This document shows, piece after piece, positions 37,209-48,498 of a stretch of DNA of 64,000 nt. Position numbers and translations under genes: made by a program. How positions within the stretch are numbered: the first letter of the stretch is position 1; every line of letters starts with the position of its first letter. Location: contig NZ_CP146986.1 in NCBI RefSeq assembly GCF_037126175.1, forward strand, positions 4,960,501 through 5,024,500. The letters run 5' to 3'. The DNA is from Pseudomonas sp. RSB 5.4. GTDB lineage: Bacteria > Pseudomonadota > Gammaproteobacteria > Pseudomonadales > Pseudomonadaceae. The notes beneath the pieces were generated by a model, which did not search any database, was not told the DNA's origin, and was given only the letters and a program-made list of their open reading frames with translations.

Positions 37209-38414
37209 GTGAAAACCCTCTGGCAACACTGCCACGTCGCAACCATGGCGCAGGGCGTCTACTCGATCATCGAGGACGCAGCCATTGTGACGTCCGGTGC
37301 GCACATCGAGTGGATCGGTCCGCGCAATCTGCTGCCGTCCGGCGAATACCCGGCGGTCAACGATCTGCAAGGCGCGTGGGTGACCCCGGGGCTGATCGAC
37401 TGCCACACCCACACGGTGTTCGGCGGCAACCGCAGCGGCGAATTCGAGAAGCGCCTGCAAGGCGTCAGCTACGCCGAGATCGCGGCGCAGGGCGGCGGCA
37501 TCGCCAGCACCGTGCGCGCTACTCGTGAAGCGAGCGAAGACGAGCTGTTCGCCAGCGCCGCCAAACGCCTGAAAAGCCTGATGCGCGACGGCGTGACCAC
37601 GGTCGAGATGAAGTCCGGCTACGGTCTGGATCTGGCCAACGAGCGCAAGATCCTGCGGGTCATCCGTCGCCTGGAAAAAGAGCTGCCGATCAGCGTGCGC
37701 AGCACCTGTCTGGCCGCCCACGCGCTGCCGCCGGAGTACAAGGATCGCGCCGACGACTACATCGACCTGATCTGCAGCGAAATGCTTCCCGCACTGGCTG
37801 CCGAAGGGCTGGTCGATGCTGTGGACGCGTTCTGTGAATACCTGGCGTTCTCGCCGGAGCAGGTCGAGCGGGTGTTCATCACCGCACAGAAGCTCGGCCT
37901 ACCGGTGAAGTTGCACGCCGAGCAATTGTCATCCCTGCACGGCTCCAGTCTGGCCGCCCGCTATAAGGCGTTGTCCGCCGATCACCTGGAGTTCATGGAC
38001 GAAGACGACGCCATCGCCATGGCCAAAGCCGACACCGTCGCCGTGCTGTTGCCGGGAGCGTTCTACTTCCTGCGCGAAACCCAGCTGCCACCGATGGACG
38101 CCCTGCGCAAGCACAAGGTGAAAATCGCCATCGCCAGCGACCTCAACCCGGGTACCTCGCCCGCGCTGTCGCTGCGCCTGATGCTGAACATGGCCTGCAC
38201 CTGTTTCCGCATGACCCCGGAAGAAGCCCTGGCCGGCGCGACCATTCATGCCGCGCAGGCGCTGGGCATGGCTGACACCCACGGTTCGCTGGAAGTCGGC
38301 AAGGTCGCGGATTTCGTCGCCTGGCACATCGATCGTCCGGCGGACCTGGCCTATTGGCTCGGGGGTGATCTGGACAAACGCGTCGTGCGTCACGGCGTCG
38401 AATCAAGTCTGTAG
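37209..38414 (+). CDS. hutI: Imidazolonepropionase
   Basis: It hydrolyses imidazolone-5-propionate to N-formimino-glutamate, which goes to HutF. The 401-residue amidohydrolase shows the metal site as [17 protein letters not shown] (about 58-74), [38 protein letters not shown] and [10 protein letters not shown] near 310. GGAGGCC lies just before the start. Next to hutG with an 10-base gap. Confidence 0.97.
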   Translation: MKTLWQHCHVATMAQGVYSIIEDAAIVTSGAHIEWIGPRNLLPSGEYPAVNDLQGAWVTPGLIDCHTHTVFGGNRSGEFEKRLQGVSYAEIAAQGGGIASTVRATREASEDELFASAAKRLKSLMRDGVTTVEMKSGYGLDLANERKILRVIRRLEKELPISVRSTCLAAHALPPEYKDRADDYIDLICSEMLPALAAEGLVDAVDAFCEYLAFSPEQVERVFITAQKLGLPVKLHAEQLSSLHGSSLAARYKALSADHLEFMDEDDAIAMAKADTVAVLLPGAFYFLRETQLPPMDALRKHKVKIAIASDLNPGTSPALSLRLMLNMACTCFRMTPEEALAGATIHAAQALGMADTHGSLEVGKVADFVAWHIDRPADLAYWLGGDLDKRVVRHGVESSL

Positions 38415-38424
38415 GAGAGCGGTT

Positions 38425-39228
38425 GTGGATAAGGTTCTGAGTTTCAAACAAGGTCGCGTGCCCCTGCTGATCAGCATGCCGCATGCCGGTGTGCGCCTGA
38501 CGTCTGCGGTCGAGGCCGGGCTGATACCGGACGCGAAAAGCCTGCCGGACACCGACTGGCACATTCCGCAGCTCTACGATTTTGCCGAAGAGCTGGGCGC
38601 CAGCACCCTGGCGGCCGAGTACTCGCGGTTCGTCATCGACCTCAACCGTCCGTCCGATGACAAGCCGTTGTATGCCGGCGCCACCACAGGCCTGTACCCC
38701 GCGACGCTGTTTGACGGTATCCCGTTGTTCCGCGAAGGTCAGGAACCCTCCAAAGCAGAACGCGCAACTTATCTGGAACAGGTCTGGACGCCGTACCACC
38801 GCACTCTGCAACAGGAACTGGCGCGGCTGAAAGCCGAGTTCGGCTATGCGCTGCTATTCGACGCGCATTCGATCCGCTCGATCATCCCGCACCTGTTCGA
38901 CGGCAAACTGCCGGACTTCAACCTCGGCACCTTCAACGGCGCCAGCTGTGATCCGCAATTGGCGGAGCAACTGCAGGCGATCTGCGCCCGGCATGGCAAT
39001 TACAGCCACGTGCTCAACGGGCGCTTCAAGGGCGGCCACATCACCCGCCATTACGGCAACCCGGCCGAGAACATCCACGCCGTGCAACTGGAGCTGTGCC
39101 AGAGCACCTACATGGAAGAGTTCGAACCGTTCCGCTACCGCGCCGATCTGGCGGAGCCGACGCGGGTGGTGCTGAAGGAGTTGCTGCAGGGCTATCTGGC
39201 CTGGGCAAAGTCGCACTACACCGCATAA
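38425..39228 (+). CDS. hutG: N-formylglutamate deformylase
   Basis: It splits N-formylglutamate to formate and glutamate, the last step of the five-step route. The GTG start (VDKVLSFKQG) is supported by AGGAG 7 bases upstream and gives 267 residues, normal for this class. The N-formylglutamate amidohydrolase signature ISMPHAGVRL, FVIDLNRPSDD and LLFDAHSIRS carry the metal ligands. Ends the hut operon. Confidence 0.96.
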   Translation: MDKVLSFKQGRVPLLISMPHAGVRLTSAVEAGLIPDAKSLPDTDWHIPQLYDFAEELGASTLAAEYSRFVIDLNRPSDDKPLYAGATTGLYPATLFDGIPLFREGQEPSKAERATYLEQVWTPYHRTLQQELARLKAEFGYALLFDAHSIRSIIPHLFDGKLPDFNLGTFNGASCDPQLAEQLQAICARHGNYSHVLNGRFKGGHITRHYGNPAENIHAVQLELCQSTYMEEFEPFRYRADLAEPTRVVLKELLQGYLAWAKSHYTA

Positions 39229-39234
39229 CCCACT

Positions 39235-39322
39235 GTGGGAGCGGGCTTGCTCGCGAAGGCGGCGCATCAGGCAACATATGCGTTGAATGACACAGCGCTT
39301 TGGCGAGCAAGCCCGCTCCCAC
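39235..39322. repeat. REP pair (REPIN), GTGGGAGCGGGC family
   Basis: A forward REP (39235-39257) and an inverted copy with one change (39300-39322) face each other across 42 bp just past the hutG stop and may protect the 3' end of the hut message. Confidence 0.9.
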
Positions 39323-39455
39323 AGGTTTTGTATGCAGCAGAAAAATTGTGACTGCGTACGGGCATGCTCATTGACGTAAATCGGGTTTATGATGCCCAAC
39401 GGCAGAATAATAGAAGTCCCCCCAGGGATGACCTCGACCCCTTACGGAGCGCGCA

Positions 39456-40427
39456 ATGCAGACATTGTTTCCGCAGATCAAACCCCATGCCCGGCACGAT
39501 CTGGCTGTCGATGACACCCACACGCTGTACGTCGACGAAAGCGGCTCGCCGGAAGGCTTGCCGGTGGTGTTCATCCACGGCGGCCCGGGTGCCGGTTGCG
39601 ACGCGCAGAGCCGTCGCTATTTCGATCCGAACCTGTATCGCATTGTTACCTTCGACCAGCGCGGCTGCGGACGCTCCACCCCGCACGCCAGCCTGGAAAA
39701 CAACACCACCTGGGATCTGGTCGCCGACCTCGAGCGTATCCGCAAGCACCTGGGCATCGACAAATGGGTGTTGTTCGGCGGTTCGTGGGGTTCGACCCTG
39801 GCGTTGGCCTACGCGCAAACCCATCCGGAGCGCGTACACGGCCTGATCCTGCGAGGGATCTTCCTCTGCCGCCCGCAGGAAATCGAGTGGTTCTATCAGG
39901 CCGGTGCCAGCCGTCTGTTTCCCGATTACTGGCAGGACTACATCGCGCCGATCCCGCTGGACGAGCGCGACGATCTGCTCAGCGCCTTCCACAAGCGTCT
40001 GGTCGGTAACGATCAGATCGCCCAGATGCACGCGGCCAAGGCCTGGTCGACGTGGGAAGGGCGCACCGCGACCCTGCGGCCGAACCCGCTGGTGGTCGAC
40101 CGCTTCTCCGAACCGCAGCGCGCCCTGTCGATCGCGCGGATCGAGTGTCACTACTTCACCAACAATGCGTTCCTCGAGCCGAATCAACTGATCCGCGACA
40201 TGGGCAAGATCGCCCATCTGCCGGGGGTGATCATTCACGGTCGTTACGACGTGATCTGTCCGCTGGACAACGCCTGGGAGCTGCATCAGGCGTGGCCGAA
40301 CAGCGAGCTGCAGGTGATTCGCGACGCCGGTCACGCCGCGTCCGAACCGGGCATCACCGATGCGCTGGTGCGTGCCGCGAGCAACATGGCCCGTCGCTTG
40401 CTCGACCTGCCGCCCGAAGAAGCATGA
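39456..40427 (+). CDS. pip: Proline iminopeptidase
   Basis: An alpha/beta hydrolase of peptidase family S33 that removes N-terminal proline. The 323 residues show the oxyanion part [11 protein letters not shown], the family mark [21 protein letters not shown] and the nucleophile elbow [14 protein letters not shown]. The Asp (HGRYDVICP) and His ([11 protein letters not shown]) complete the triad. The stop overlaps dtd by 4 bases, so the two are coupled; both have links to quality control of amino acids, but no joint role is known. Confidence 0.95.
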   Translation: MQTLFPQIKPHARHDLAVDDTHTLYVDESGSPEGLPVVFIHGGPGAGCDAQSRRYFDPNLYRIVTFDQRGCGRSTPHASLENNTTWDLVADLERIRKHLGIDKWVLFGGSWGSTLALAYAQTHPERVHGLILRGIFLCRPQEIEWFYQAGASRLFPDYWQDYIAPIPLDERDDLLSAFHKRLVGNDQIAQMHAAKAWSTWEGRTATLRPNPLVVDRFSEPQRALSIARIECHYFTNNAFLEPNQLIRDMGKIAHLPGVIIHGRYDVICPLDNAWELHQAWPNSELQVIRDAGHAASEPGITDALVRAASNMARRLLDLPPEEA

Positions 40428-40861
40428 AGGGGCTTTTACAGCGCGTGCGCGGTGCGCGAGTCGAAGTCGCGGGAGAGATAGTCGGTGCGGTGGATCAGGG
40501 TTTGCTGGTATTGGTGGCGGTCGAACCCGACGATACCCGTACCAGCGCCGACAAACTTCTGCATAAGCTGCTTAACTATCGGGTATTCAGTGACGCCGAG
40601 GGCAAGATGAATCTGTCCCTGGCGGATGTAGGTGGCGGGTTGCTGCTGGTCTCTCAGTTCACCCTGGCTGCCGACACCAAGAGCGGGTTGCGCCCGAGTT
40701 TCTCGACCGCGGCCCCTCCGGCATTGGGCGAGGAATTGTTCGACTATCTATTAAGCAAAGCGAAACAGATGCATGGCACTGTGGCATCAGGTAGATTCGG
40801 CGCGGATATGCAGGTGCACCTGGTCAACGATGGCCCGGTAACCTTCCTGTTACAGACATGA
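40424..40861 (+). CDS. dtd: D-aminoacyl-tRNA deacylase
   Basis: It hydrolyses D-aminoacyl-tRNA and glycyl-tRNA(Ala) and so keeps D-amino acids out of proteins. The 145-residue product has both signatures: [21 protein letters not shown] and, at the C-terminus, [12 protein letters not shown] with the cross-subunit Gly-cisPro pair. The ATG overlaps the pip stop (ATGA). Confidence 0.96.
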   Translation: MKGLLQRVRGARVEVAGEIVGAVDQGLLVLVAVEPDDTRTSADKLLHKLLNYRVFSDAEGKMNLSLADVGGGLLLVSQFTLAADTKSGLRPSFSTAAPPALGEELFDYLLSKAKQMHGTVASGRFGADMQVHLVNDGPVTFLLQT

Positions 40862-41183
40862 AAGCGCTTGAAACATCTTTTCAAGGGCTTTTCGACTGAA
40901 AACAGGCGTTTTTCGCGATAAATACTTTGTTACCCCTGATGCGTTGTCACGCGGGCTACTAGATAATCGCGCGCTATGGGGATCAGCGTTCGCTGTTCCA
41001 TTTTTGACTTAGGTAGAGACTTGTCTGGATCCGATTGGGGAATCATTTTGCCCTAGCGGAGTCGGAACAATGCTCGCCAACTTGGCAAGGGTGCGCTGGG
41101 AGGTCGGCTTTTCAAAGTCGAGAATCCCACAGGCACTTAATCTGGCCGTTGGTTTTTTGATCTGTTTTCGGCGAGGGTTGCTC
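40862..41183. other. Intergenic region before opgG
   Basis: This 322-bp gap holds no gene that I can support. It contains a short inverted repeat GCCAA-C-TTGGC (41076-41086). It should hold the opgG promoter and a long leader, but no convincing -35/-10 or -24/-12 pair was found. Confidence 0.5.
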
Positions 41184-42998
41184 GTGATTGTTAGTCCCTG
41201 TAATGCAGCAAAAATGTCTGCCAAACGCATGCGAAGTGCCCTGGTAGCGGGTTCGGCGCTCCTGTGCCTGCTCAGCGCCGGCCAGCTTTGGGCGTTCAAT
41301 CTTGACGATGTATCGGCCAAGGCTAAAGAGCTGGCCGGGCAGAAGTTCGAAGCCCCGCGCAGCAACCTGCCGAACGAATTCCGTGACATGAAGTTCGCGG
41401 ATTACCAGAAAATCCGCTTCCTCACCGAAAAGGCGGAGTGGGCCGATCAGAAGACTCCATTCAAGCTGTCCTTCTACCACCAGGGCATGCACTTCGATAC
41501 ACCGGTGAAAATCAACGAAATCACGGCGAACACCGTCGAAGAGATCAAATACGATCCGACCCGCTTCGATTTCGGCGACCTCAAGTTCGATCCGAAGGCC
41601 ACTGAGCAACTGGGCTACGCCGGTTTCCGTGTGCTGTACCCGATCAACAAGGCCGACAAGCAAGACGAAATCATGACCATGCTCGGCGCGAGCTACTTCC
41701 GCGTCGTCGGCAAAGGTCACACCTACGGTCTGTCGGCCCGTGGCCTGGCGATCGATACCGCGCTGCCGTCGGGCGAAGAATTCCCGCGTTTCCGCGAGTT
41801 CTGGATTCAACAGCCGAAGCCGGGCGACAAGCACCTGGTGATCTTTGCCCTGCTTGATTCGCCGCGTGCCACCGGTGCCTACCGCCTGATCGTGCGCCCG
41901 GGCAGCGACACCATTGTCGACGTCAAAGCGCAGATGTTCCTGCGTGACAAGGTCGGCAAACTGGGCATCGCGCCGTTGACCAGCATGTTCCTGTTCGGCG
42001 CCAACCAGCCGTCGAAAGTCCTCAACTACCGTCGTGAACTGCACGACTCCAGCGGTCTGTCGATTCATGCCGGCAACGGCGAGTGGATCTGGCGTCCGCT
42101 GAACAACCCGAAACACCTGTCCGTGAGCAACTTCAGTGTCGAGAACCCGCGTGGGTTCGGCCTGCTGCAGCGCGGCCGTGACTTCAGCCACTACGAAGAC
42201 CTCGACGATCGCTACGACAAGCGCCCAAGCGCCTGGATCGAGCCGAAGGGCGAGTGGGGCAAGGGCACCGTTGATCTGGTAGAAATCCCGACTGCCGACG
42301 AAACCAACGACAACATCGTTGCCTTCTGGAGTCCGGAAACCATGCCGGAGCCAGGCAAGCCGCTGGATTTCGCCTACCGCATGCACTGGACAATGGACGA
42401 AGCGGCGATTCACGCCCCCGACAGCGCCTGGGTCAAGCAGACCTTGCGTTCGACCGGCGACGTCAAACAGTCGAACCTGATCCGTCAGCCGGACGGCAGC
42501 GTCGCTTACCTGGTCGACTTCGAAGGTCCATCGCTGGCGGCTCTGGCCCCGGATGCCGACGTGCGCAGTCAGGTCAGCGTTGGCGATAACGCCGAACTGG
42601 TCGAGAACAGCGTGCGCTACAACCCGGAAACCAAGGGCTGGCGCCTGACTCTGCGGATGAAGATCAAGGACGCGAGCAAGGCCACCGAGATGCGCGCCGC
42701 ACTGGTACAGCCAGTCGTGACCGCTGATCTGGCCAAGTCTTCGGTACCGGCGTCGAACTCGTCGGTGGCCAAGGCTGACAAGGTCGCGGCCAAGCAACAA
42801 GAGAAGGAAGACAAGGAAGCCAAGGCCGCGGAAGCCAAACAGGCCGACGCCAAGCCAACCGCAGATGCCAAGGACAAGGCCAACAAAGACGCCAAGCAGC
42901 CAACCGCTGCAGACGCGGCCCCAGCCACACCGGAATCGGCACCGACTGAAGAAGTCCTGACCGAGACCTGGAGCTATCAGTTGCCTGCCGATGAGTAA
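41184..42998 (+). CDS. opgG: Periplasmic glucan biosynthesis protein OpgG (MdoG)
   Basis: It is needed for beta-1,2/1,6-glucans of the periplasm, acting with OpgH. The GTG start ([20 protein letters not shown]) matches the start in related Pseudomonas; an upstream in-frame Met would extend past the signal. The signal peptide ends near LWA-FN (about residue 38). The MdoG domain runs to about 520 ([44 protein letters not shown]). The last ~85 residues are a Lys/Ala/Asp low-complexity tail not found in the 511-residue E. coli protein. The stop overlaps opgH by 8 bases. Confidence 0.95.
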   Translation: MIVSPCNAAKMSAKRMRSALVAGSALLCLLSAGQLWAFNLDDVSAKAKELAGQKFEAPRSNLPNEFRDMKFADYQKIRFLTEKAEWADQKTPFKLSFYHQGMHFDTPVKINEITANTVEEIKYDPTRFDFGDLKFDPKATEQLGYAGFRVLYPINKADKQDEIMTMLGASYFRVVGKGHTYGLSARGLAIDTALPSGEEFPRFREFWIQQPKPGDKHLVIFALLDSPRATGAYRLIVRPGSDTIVDVKAQMFLRDKVGKLGIAPLTSMFLFGANQPSKVLNYRRELHDSSGLSIHAGNGEWIWRPLNNPKHLSVSNFSVENPRGFGLLQRGRDFSHYEDLDDRYDKRPSAWIEPKGEWGKGTVDLVEIPTADETNDNIVAFWSPETMPEPGKPLDFAYRMHWTMDEAAIHAPDSAWVKQTLRSTGDVKQSNLIRQPDGSVAYLVDFEGPSLAALAPDADVRSQVSVGDNAELVENSVRYNPETKGWRLTLRMKIKDASKATEMRAALVQPVVTADLAKSSVPASNSSVAKADKVAAKQQEKEDKEAKAAEAKQADAKPTADAKDKANKDAKQPTAADAAPATPESAPTEEVLTETWSYQLPADE

Positions 42999-45561
42999 CT
43001 CTCAAGTACAGCCGGAGACTCTGTCCGAGTATCTGGCGCATCTGCCGATGACCGACGAGCAGCGCGCGGAACTCGCGGGCTGCCAGTCCTTCAGCGAACT
43101 GCACCAGCGCCTGTCGTCGTCGACGTTCGACGCCCCTGCCGAAGCCGCCCAGGCTTCGGTGGGCAAGCGTCTGACCCTGAGCACCGCCGAAGAACTCGAA
43201 GAGGCGGAAATGCTGGTGCTGGACGCCAGTGGCCGGGTCAGCCTGAAAGCCACGCCGCCGATTCGCCGCACGAAGGTCGTGCCGGAGCCGTGGCGCACCA
43301 ATATTCTGGTGCGTGGCTGGCGCCGCCTGACCGGGCGCACCAATCCGCCGAAGCCGCCGAAAGACGAGCGTGTTCTGCCGGCTGCGCGCTGGCGCACCGT
43401 CGGTTCGATCCGTCGCTACATTCTGTTGCTGCTGATGCTCGGTCAGACCATCGTTGCCGGCTGGTACATGAAAGGCATCATGCCGTACCAGGGCTGGTCG
43501 TTCGTCGATCTGGACGAAGTCCTGCACCAGCCGCTGCTGCAAACCGCGACGCAAGTGCTGCCGTACGCACTGCAAACCAGCATCCTGATTCTGTTCGGAA
43601 TTCTGTTCTGCTGGGTCTCGGCCGGTTTCTGGACCGCGCTGATGGGCTTCCTCGAGTTGCTCACCGGTCACGATAAATACCGTATCTCCGGCAAAAGCGC
43701 GGGCAACGAGCCGATTCCGAAAGACGCCCGTACTGCGCTGGTGATGCCGATCTGCAATGAAGACGTGCCGCGGGTATTCGCCGGTCTGCGCGCCACGTTC
43801 GAATCGGTCGCGGCCACCGGTGATCTGGATCGTTTCGACTTCTTCGTCCTCAGCGACAGTAACGACACCGATATCTGCGTTGCCGAGCAACAGGCCTGGC
43901 TGGATGTCTGCCGCGAAGCCAAAGGCTTCGGCAAGATCTTCTATCGCCGCCGTCGCCGTCGTGTGAAACGCAAGAGCGGCAACCTCGACGACTTCTGCCG
44001 TCGCTGGGGCGGTGACTACAAGTACATGGTCGTGCTCGACGCCGACTCGGTGATGAGCGGCGAGTGCCTGACCAGTCTGGTGCGCCTGATGGAAGCCACG
44101 CCGGACGCCGGGATCATCCAGACCGCGCCGCGTGCGTCGGGCATGGACACGCTGTATGCGCGTATGCAGCAGTTCGCCACCCGTGTTTACGGTCCGCTGT
44201 TCACCGCCGGTCTGCACTTCTGGCAGTTGGGTGAATCCCACTACTGGGGTCACAACGCGATCATCCGCATGAAGCCGTTCATCGACCACTGCGCCCTGGC
44301 GCCGTTGCCGGGTAAAGGTGCGTTCTCCGGGGCGATCCTGTCTCACGACTTCGTCGAAGCCGCGCTGATGCGTCGTGCCGGTTGGGGCGTGTGGATTGCC
44401 TACGACCTGCCGGGCAGTTACGAAGAGTTGCCGCCAAACCTGCTCGATGAACTCAAGCGTGACCGTCGCTGGTGCCACGGTAACCTGATGAACTTCCGCC
44501 TGTTCCTGGTCAAGGGCATGCACCCGGTGCACCGTGCGGTGTTCCTGACCGGCGTGATGTCGTACCTGTCGGCGCCGTTGTGGTTCTTCTTCCTGGTGTT
44601 GTCGACTGCGCTGCTGGCGGTGAACACGCTGATGGAGCCGCAGTATTTCCTCGAACCGCGTCAGCTCTATCCGCTGTGGCCACAATGGCACCCGGACAAG
44701 GCGATCGCGCTGTTCTCCACCACCATCGTGCTGCTGTTCCTGCCGAAACTGCTGAGCATCATCCTGATCTGGGCCAAAGGCGCGAAAGAGTTCGGCGGCA
44801 AGTTCAAGGTGACCCTGTCGATGCTGCTGGAGATGCTGTTCTCCATGCTGCTGGCGCCAGTGCGGATGATTTTCCACACCCGTTTCGTGCTCGCCGCGTT
44901 CCTCGGCTGGGCCGCGACCTGGAACTCGCCGCAACGTGACGACGACTCCACGCCGTGGAGCGAGGCGGTCAAGCGCCACGGCCCGCAGACCCTGCTGGGT
45001 TTCTGCTGGGCACTGCTGGTGATCTGGCTGAACCCGAGCTTCCTGTGGTGGCTGGTGCCGATCGTCGGTTCGCTGATGCTGTCGATCCCGGTGTCGGTGA
45101 TTTCCAGCCGTGTCGGTCTGGGCCTCAAGTCCCGTGACGAGAGCCTGTTCCTGATCCCCGAGGAATACAATCCGCCGCAGGCACTGCTGGCGACCGACCA
45201 GTACACCCACGAGAACCGTTGGCATGCACTGAACGACGGCTTCGTCCGCGCCGTGGTCGATCCGCAGCAGAACGCCCTGGCGTGCTCGCTGGCGACGGCC
45301 CGTCACGGTCAGGCCGAGCCGATCGAGTTGCTGCGTCAGGAGCGTGTGCGTCATGCCCTGAAGGCGGGTCCGGCGGCACTGAGCAACCATGATCGCCTGC
45401 AATTGCTGAGCGATCCGGTGGCGCTGGCGCGTCTGCACGAGCTGGTCTGGGCCGAAGGCCACAACGAGTGGCTGGATGCCTGGCGGGCCTCGGTGAAAGC
45501 CGATCCGCATGCACCGCTGTTGCCGTTGCGACCGCTGAGCATGCAGGCTCAGCCGGCCTGA
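42991..45561 (+). CDS. opgH: Glucan biosynthesis glucosyltransferase OpgH (MdoH)
   Basis: An inner-membrane family-2 glucosyltransferase of 856 residues that makes the linear glucan from UDP-glucose and moves it across the membrane. After a cytosolic N-terminus (to about 140) there are two helices, then the catalytic domain with [30 protein letters not shown] and the RDRRWCHGN motif, then about five more helices. The C-terminal ~140 residues are cytosolic. Overlaps opgG; a strong terminator follows the stop. Confidence 0.97.
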   Translation: MSNSQVQPETLSEYLAHLPMTDEQRAELAGCQSFSELHQRLSSSTFDAPAEAAQASVGKRLTLSTAEELEEAEMLVLDASGRVSLKATPPIRRTKVVPEPWRTNILVRGWRRLTGRTNPPKPPKDERVLPAARWRTVGSIRRYILLLLMLGQTIVAGWYMKGIMPYQGWSFVDLDEVLHQPLLQTATQVLPYALQTSILILFGILFCWVSAGFWTALMGFLELLTGHDKYRISGKSAGNEPIPKDARTALVMPICNEDVPRVFAGLRATFESVAATGDLDRFDFFVLSDSNDTDICVAEQQAWLDVCREAKGFGKIFYRRRRRRVKRKSGNLDDFCRRWGGDYKYMVVLDADSVMSGECLTSLVRLMEATPDAGIIQTAPRASGMDTLYARMQQFATRVYGPLFTAGLHFWQLGESHYWGHNAIIRMKPFIDHCALAPLPGKGAFSGAILSHDFVEAALMRRAGWGVWIAYDLPGSYEELPPNLLDELKRDRRWCHGNLMNFRLFLVKGMHPVHRAVFLTGVMSYLSAPLWFFFLVLSTALLAVNTLMEPQYFLEPRQLYPLWPQWHPDKAIALFSTTIVLLFLPKLLSIILIWAKGAKEFGGKFKVTLSMLLEMLFSMLLAPVRMIFHTRFVLAAFLGWAATWNSPQRDDDSTPWSEAVKRHGPQTLLGFCWALLVIWLNPSFLWWLVPIVGSLMLSIPVSVISSRVGLGLKSRDESLFLIPEEYNPPQALLATDQYTHENRWHALNDGFVRAVVDPQQNALACSLATARHGQAEPIELLRQERVRHALKAGPAALSNHDRLQLLSDPVALARLHELVWAEGHNEWLDAWRASVKADPHAPLLPLRPLSMQAQPA

Positions 45562-45565
45562 TAAG

Positions 45566-45594
45566 AAGCCCCGCCATCCGGCGGGGCTTTTTTA
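45566..45594 (+). terminator. opgGH terminator
   Basis: AAGCCCCGCC (45566-45575), loop ATCC, GGCGGGGCTT (45580-45589) and a following T run make a strong intrinsic terminator 5 bases past the opgH stop. Confidence 0.95.
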
Positions 45595-45734
45595 TTGTTA
45601 AACAAATCGTCCATTAACTCTTGTGCAAAAGAACGAGTGCGTTAGCATCCGTCCCCGAATTGGCGCACCTGGGCATTTTTGCCCGTCACTGCTGGTTTTC
45701 GCGCCGCACATGCAATGGTTTTGGGGACTTGAAG

Positions 45735-46532
45735 ATGAAGAAGTATCTGTCGATGCTGCTGGTCGGCGTCACGGCACTGGTTGCAGTCAATGCGGCGCAC
45801 GCCGGCGCAATCGATGACGCGGTCAAGCGCGGCACGTTGAAAGTCGGTATGGATCCGACTTACATGCCGTTCGAAATGACCAACAAGCGCGGCGAGATCA
45901 TCGGCTTCGAAGTCGACATCCTCAAAGCCATGTCCAAGGCCATGGGCGTCAAGCTCGAGCTGGTGTCCACCGGTTACGACGGGATCATCCCGGCCCTGAT
46001 GACCGACAAGTTCGACATGATCGGCAGCGGCATGACCCTGACCCAGGAACGCAACCTGCGCCTGAATTTCAGCGAACCGTTCATCGTTGTCGGCCAGACC
46101 CTGCTGATCCGCAAGGAGCTGGAAGGCACCATCAAGTCCTATAAAGACCTGAACACCGCCGACTACCGCATCACCTCCAAGCTCGGTACCACCGGTGAGA
46201 TGGTTGCCAAGAAGCTGATCGCCAAGGCCAAGTACCACGGCTACGACAACGAGCAGGAAGCCGTGCTCGACGTGGTCAACGGCAAGGCCGACGCGTTCAT
46301 CTATGACGCGCCGTACAACGTGGTCGCGGTGAACAAGGTCGGCGCCGGCAAACTGGTGTTCCTCGACAAGCCGTTCACCTACGAGCCGCTGGCCTTCGGC
46401 CTGAAGAAGGGTGATTACGACAGCATCAACTTCATCAACAACTTCCTGCACCAGATCCACGAAGACGGCACCTACGATCGCATCCATGACAAGTGGTTCA
46501 AGAGCACCGAGTGGCTCAAGGACATGGAATAA
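45735..46532 (+). CDS. Polar amino-acid ABC transporter, periplasmic binding protein
   Basis: The start at MKKYLSMLLVGVTALVAVNAAHAG gives a signal peptide cut near AHA-G, leaving a mature protein of about 242 residues; upstream in-frame starts would spoil the signal. It is a family-3 solute-binding protein (LKVGMDPTYMPFEMTNKRGEIIGFEVDIL, GTTGEMVAKKLI). The ligand Asp/Arg pattern suits a polar or acidic amino acid, but the substrate cannot be read from the sequence. The permease and ATPase genes follow; a REP pair lies directly after this gene. Confidence 0.9.
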   Translation: MKKYLSMLLVGVTALVAVNAAHAGAIDDAVKRGTLKVGMDPTYMPFEMTNKRGEIIGFEVDILKAMSKAMGVKLELVSTGYDGIIPALMTDKFDMIGSGMTLTQERNLRLNFSEPFIVVGQTLLIRKELEGTIKSYKDLNTADYRITSKLGTTGEMVAKKLIAKAKYHGYDNEQEAVLDVVNGKADAFIYDAPYNVVAVNKVGAGKLVFLDKPFTYEPLAFGLKKGDYDSINFINNFLHQIHEDGTYDRIHDKWFKSTEWLKDME

Positions 46533-46561
46533 CACTGGGTCAGTCAGACCGAGTCGCCCCA

Positions 46562-46627
46562 TTCGCGAGCAAGCCCGCTCCCACATTTGAAATGCAGTCC
46601 AAATGTGGGAGCGGGCTTGCTCGCGAA
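46562..46627. repeat. REP pair in outward order within the ABC operon
   Basis: An inverted REP (46562-46584) and a forward REP (46605-46627), both perfect, are 20 bp apart. They lie between the binding protein and its permease, a place where a message-stabilising hairpin would raise the output of the first gene. Confidence 0.9.
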
Positions 46628-46664
46628 GAGGGCCTGCCAGGCAACACAAAATCCGGAACCTGCA

Positions 46665-47624
46665 ATGAAACAGAAAAAAGCCCAATGGCCCTGGCACGTC
46701 CTGACCGTGCTGGTGCTGGTCGGCCTGGCGGGCGCGTTGTATTACGCCACGTCGCTGATGTCCTACGAATGGCGCTGGAATCGCGTGCCGCAGTACTTCG
46801 CCTATCAGGCCGAAGAATCCCAGCGTGCCACCGATATTTCCACCGTCACCGAACTGGTGCGCAAGGGCGGCAGCGCGCAGGTCACCCTGCGCAACGACGC
46901 CGGTGACGAGCAGCATCTGACCGTCGACGAGAACAGCCTGCAATTCGCTCAGGGCGACGATGTGGCGGAAGGTGACGTCGTGGGCGTGACCCGACATTGG
47001 GCGGCAGGGCCGCTGCTGTGGGGCCTTTGGACAACGTTGTGGTTGTCGGTGGTGTCTGGAGTACTCGGTCTGCTGATCGGTCTGGTCACCGGGCTGTGCC
47101 GCCTGTCGAATAACCCGACCCTGCGCGACCTGTCGAGCATCTACGTCGAGCTGGTGCGCGGCACGCCACTGCTGGTGCAGATCTTCATTTTCTACTTCTT
47201 CATCGGCACGGTGATGAACCTGTCCCGCGAGTTCGCCGGGATCGCCGCGCTGTCGCTGTTCACTGGCGCGTATGTGGCCGAGATCATCCGTTCCGGCGTG
47301 CAGTCGATTGCCCGTGGCCAGAACGAAGCGGCGCGTTCGCTGGGTCTGAGCGCCGGCCAGTCGATGCGCCACGTGGTACTGCCGCAAGCGTTCAAACGCG
47401 TGCTCCCACCGCTGGCCGGACAGTTCATCAGTCTGGTGAAAGACACCTCGCTGGTGTCGGTGATCGCGATTACCGAGCTGCTGAAAAGCGGTCGCGAAGT
47501 CATCACCACCTCGTTTTCGCCGTTCGAGATCCTGTTCTGCGTCGCCGGCCTGTACCTGTTGATCAACCTGCCGCTGTCGAAAATCGCCAGCCGGCTTGAG
47601 CGGAGGCTCGCGCAAAGTGATTGA
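46665..47624 (+). CDS. Polar amino-acid ABC transporter permease with periplasmic insert
   Basis: The start at [15 protein letters not shown] lies past the REP pair and gives 319 residues. A first helix (about 10-28) is followed by a polar stretch of about 90 residues ([13 protein letters not shown] to [12 protein letters not shown]) before the usual HisM/GlnP-type core with the EAA loop [20 protein letters not shown]. Family members are mostly 220-250 residues; the insert makes this one longer. It overlaps the ATPase gene by 8 bases. Confidence 0.9.
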   Translation: MKQKKAQWPWHVLTVLVLVGLAGALYYATSLMSYEWRWNRVPQYFAYQAEESQRATDISTVTELVRKGGSAQVTLRNDAGDEQHLTVDENSLQFAQGDDVAEGDVVGVTRHWAAGPLLWGLWTTLWLSVVSGVLGLLIGLVTGLCRLSNNPTLRDLSSIYVELVRGTPLLVQIFIFYFFIGTVMNLSREFAGIAALSLFTGAYVAEIIRSGVQSIARGQNEAARSLGLSAGQSMRHVVLPQAFKRVLPPLAGQFISLVKDTSLVSVIAITELLKSGREVITTSFSPFEILFCVAGLYLLINLPLSKIASRLERRLAQSD

Positions 47625-48351
47625 AGTCCGCGATCTGGTAAAAGTCTTCGATACCCGTGGCCAGGTAGTACGGGCTGTGGATAACGTCAGCACCACGGTG
47701 GCCAAGGGCGAAGTTCTGGTGGTGATCGGCCCGTCCGGTTCCGGCAAGTCGACCTTCCTGCGCTGTCTCAACGGCCTGGAAGAATTCGACTCGGGCTCGG
47801 TGAGCATCGATGGCCTGCAACTGGCCGACCCGAAAACCGACGTCAACGCTTACCGCCGCGAAGTCGGCATGGTCTTTCAGCACTTCAACCTGTTCCCGCA
47901 CATGACCGTGCTGGAAAACCTCTGCCTGGCGCAGAAAGTCGTGCGCAAGCGCGGGCAAAAGGAAAGCGAGGCCAAGGCCCTCGCGTTGCTGGAAAAGGTC
48001 GGTATTGCGCAGAAGGCGCGGGAATACCCGTCACGCCTGTCCGGCGGTCAGCAACAGCGCGTGGCGATTGCCCGGGCGCTGGCGATGGACCCGAAAGTGA
48101 TGTTGTTCGACGAACCGACTTCGGCCCTCGACCCGGAAATGGTCGGTGAAGTGCTGGACGTGATGAAGAACCTGGCCGTTGAAGGCATGACCATGGTTTG
48201 CGTGACCCACGAAATGGGTTTCGCCCGGGAAGTGGCGGATCGGGTGCTGTTCTTCGATCACGGCAAACTGCTGGAAGATGCTTCCCCAGCCGAGTTCTTC
48301 GATGCACCGAAGGATCCGCGGGCGCAGGCGTTTCTGCGCCAGGTCCTGTAA
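47617..48351 (+). CDS. Polar amino-acid ABC transporter ATP-binding protein
   Basis: The GTG start ([15 protein letters not shown]) is chosen because it has GGAGG about 10 bases upstream and suits family starts; a TTG 21 bases earlier is the alternative. The 244 residues carry Walker [11 protein letters not shown] loop HFNLFPH, signature [15 protein letters not shown] and Walker [15 protein letters not shown]. This is a GlnQ/HisP-type ATPase for the permease upstream. Confidence 0.93.
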   Translation: MIEVRDLVKVFDTRGQVVRAVDNVSTTVAKGEVLVVIGPSGSGKSTFLRCLNGLEEFDSGSVSIDGLQLADPKTDVNAYRREVGMVFQHFNLFPHMTVLENLCLAQKVVRKRGQKESEAKALALLEKVGIAQKAREYPSRLSGGQQQRVAIARALAMDPKVMLFDEPTSALDPEMVGEVLDVMKNLAVEGMTMVCVTHEMGFAREVADRVLFFDHGKLLEDASPAEFFDAPKDPRAQAFLRQVL

Positions 48352-48374
48352 TTTTCAGCGCCTGATCTGGCGCC

Positions 48375-48455
48375 TTCGCGAGCAAGCCCGCTCCCACAGT
48401 TGACCGAGTTGTCCAGGCGGACGCGGTCCAATGTGGGAGCGGGCTTGCTCGCGAA
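48375..48455. repeat. REP pair in outward order
   Basis: An inverted REP (48375-48397) and a forward REP (48433-48455), both perfect, are separated by 35 bp between the convergent ABC operon and chemoreceptor gene. Confidence 0.9.
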
Positions 48456-48498
48456 GGCATCACCTCGGATTTCAATCAACCGAGGTATTCGCATCACC

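Noticed and set aside
42664..45510. Very long open frame (948 codons) opposite opgH
   Set aside because: Its His/Gln/Arg-rich product is typical of antisense translation of a high-GC gene, and opgH is certain.
45655..45690. Possible sigma54 promoter before the ABC binding protein (TTGGCGCACCTGGGCAT)
   Set aside because: The GC of the -12 element is one base out of register, and the nearby GGGCATTTTTGCCC is just a short inverted repeat.
45642..47846. Open frame of 734 codons spanning the ABC transporter genes on the minus strand
   Set aside because: It crosses gene ends and a REP pair, and has no domain; the plus-strand genes are clear.
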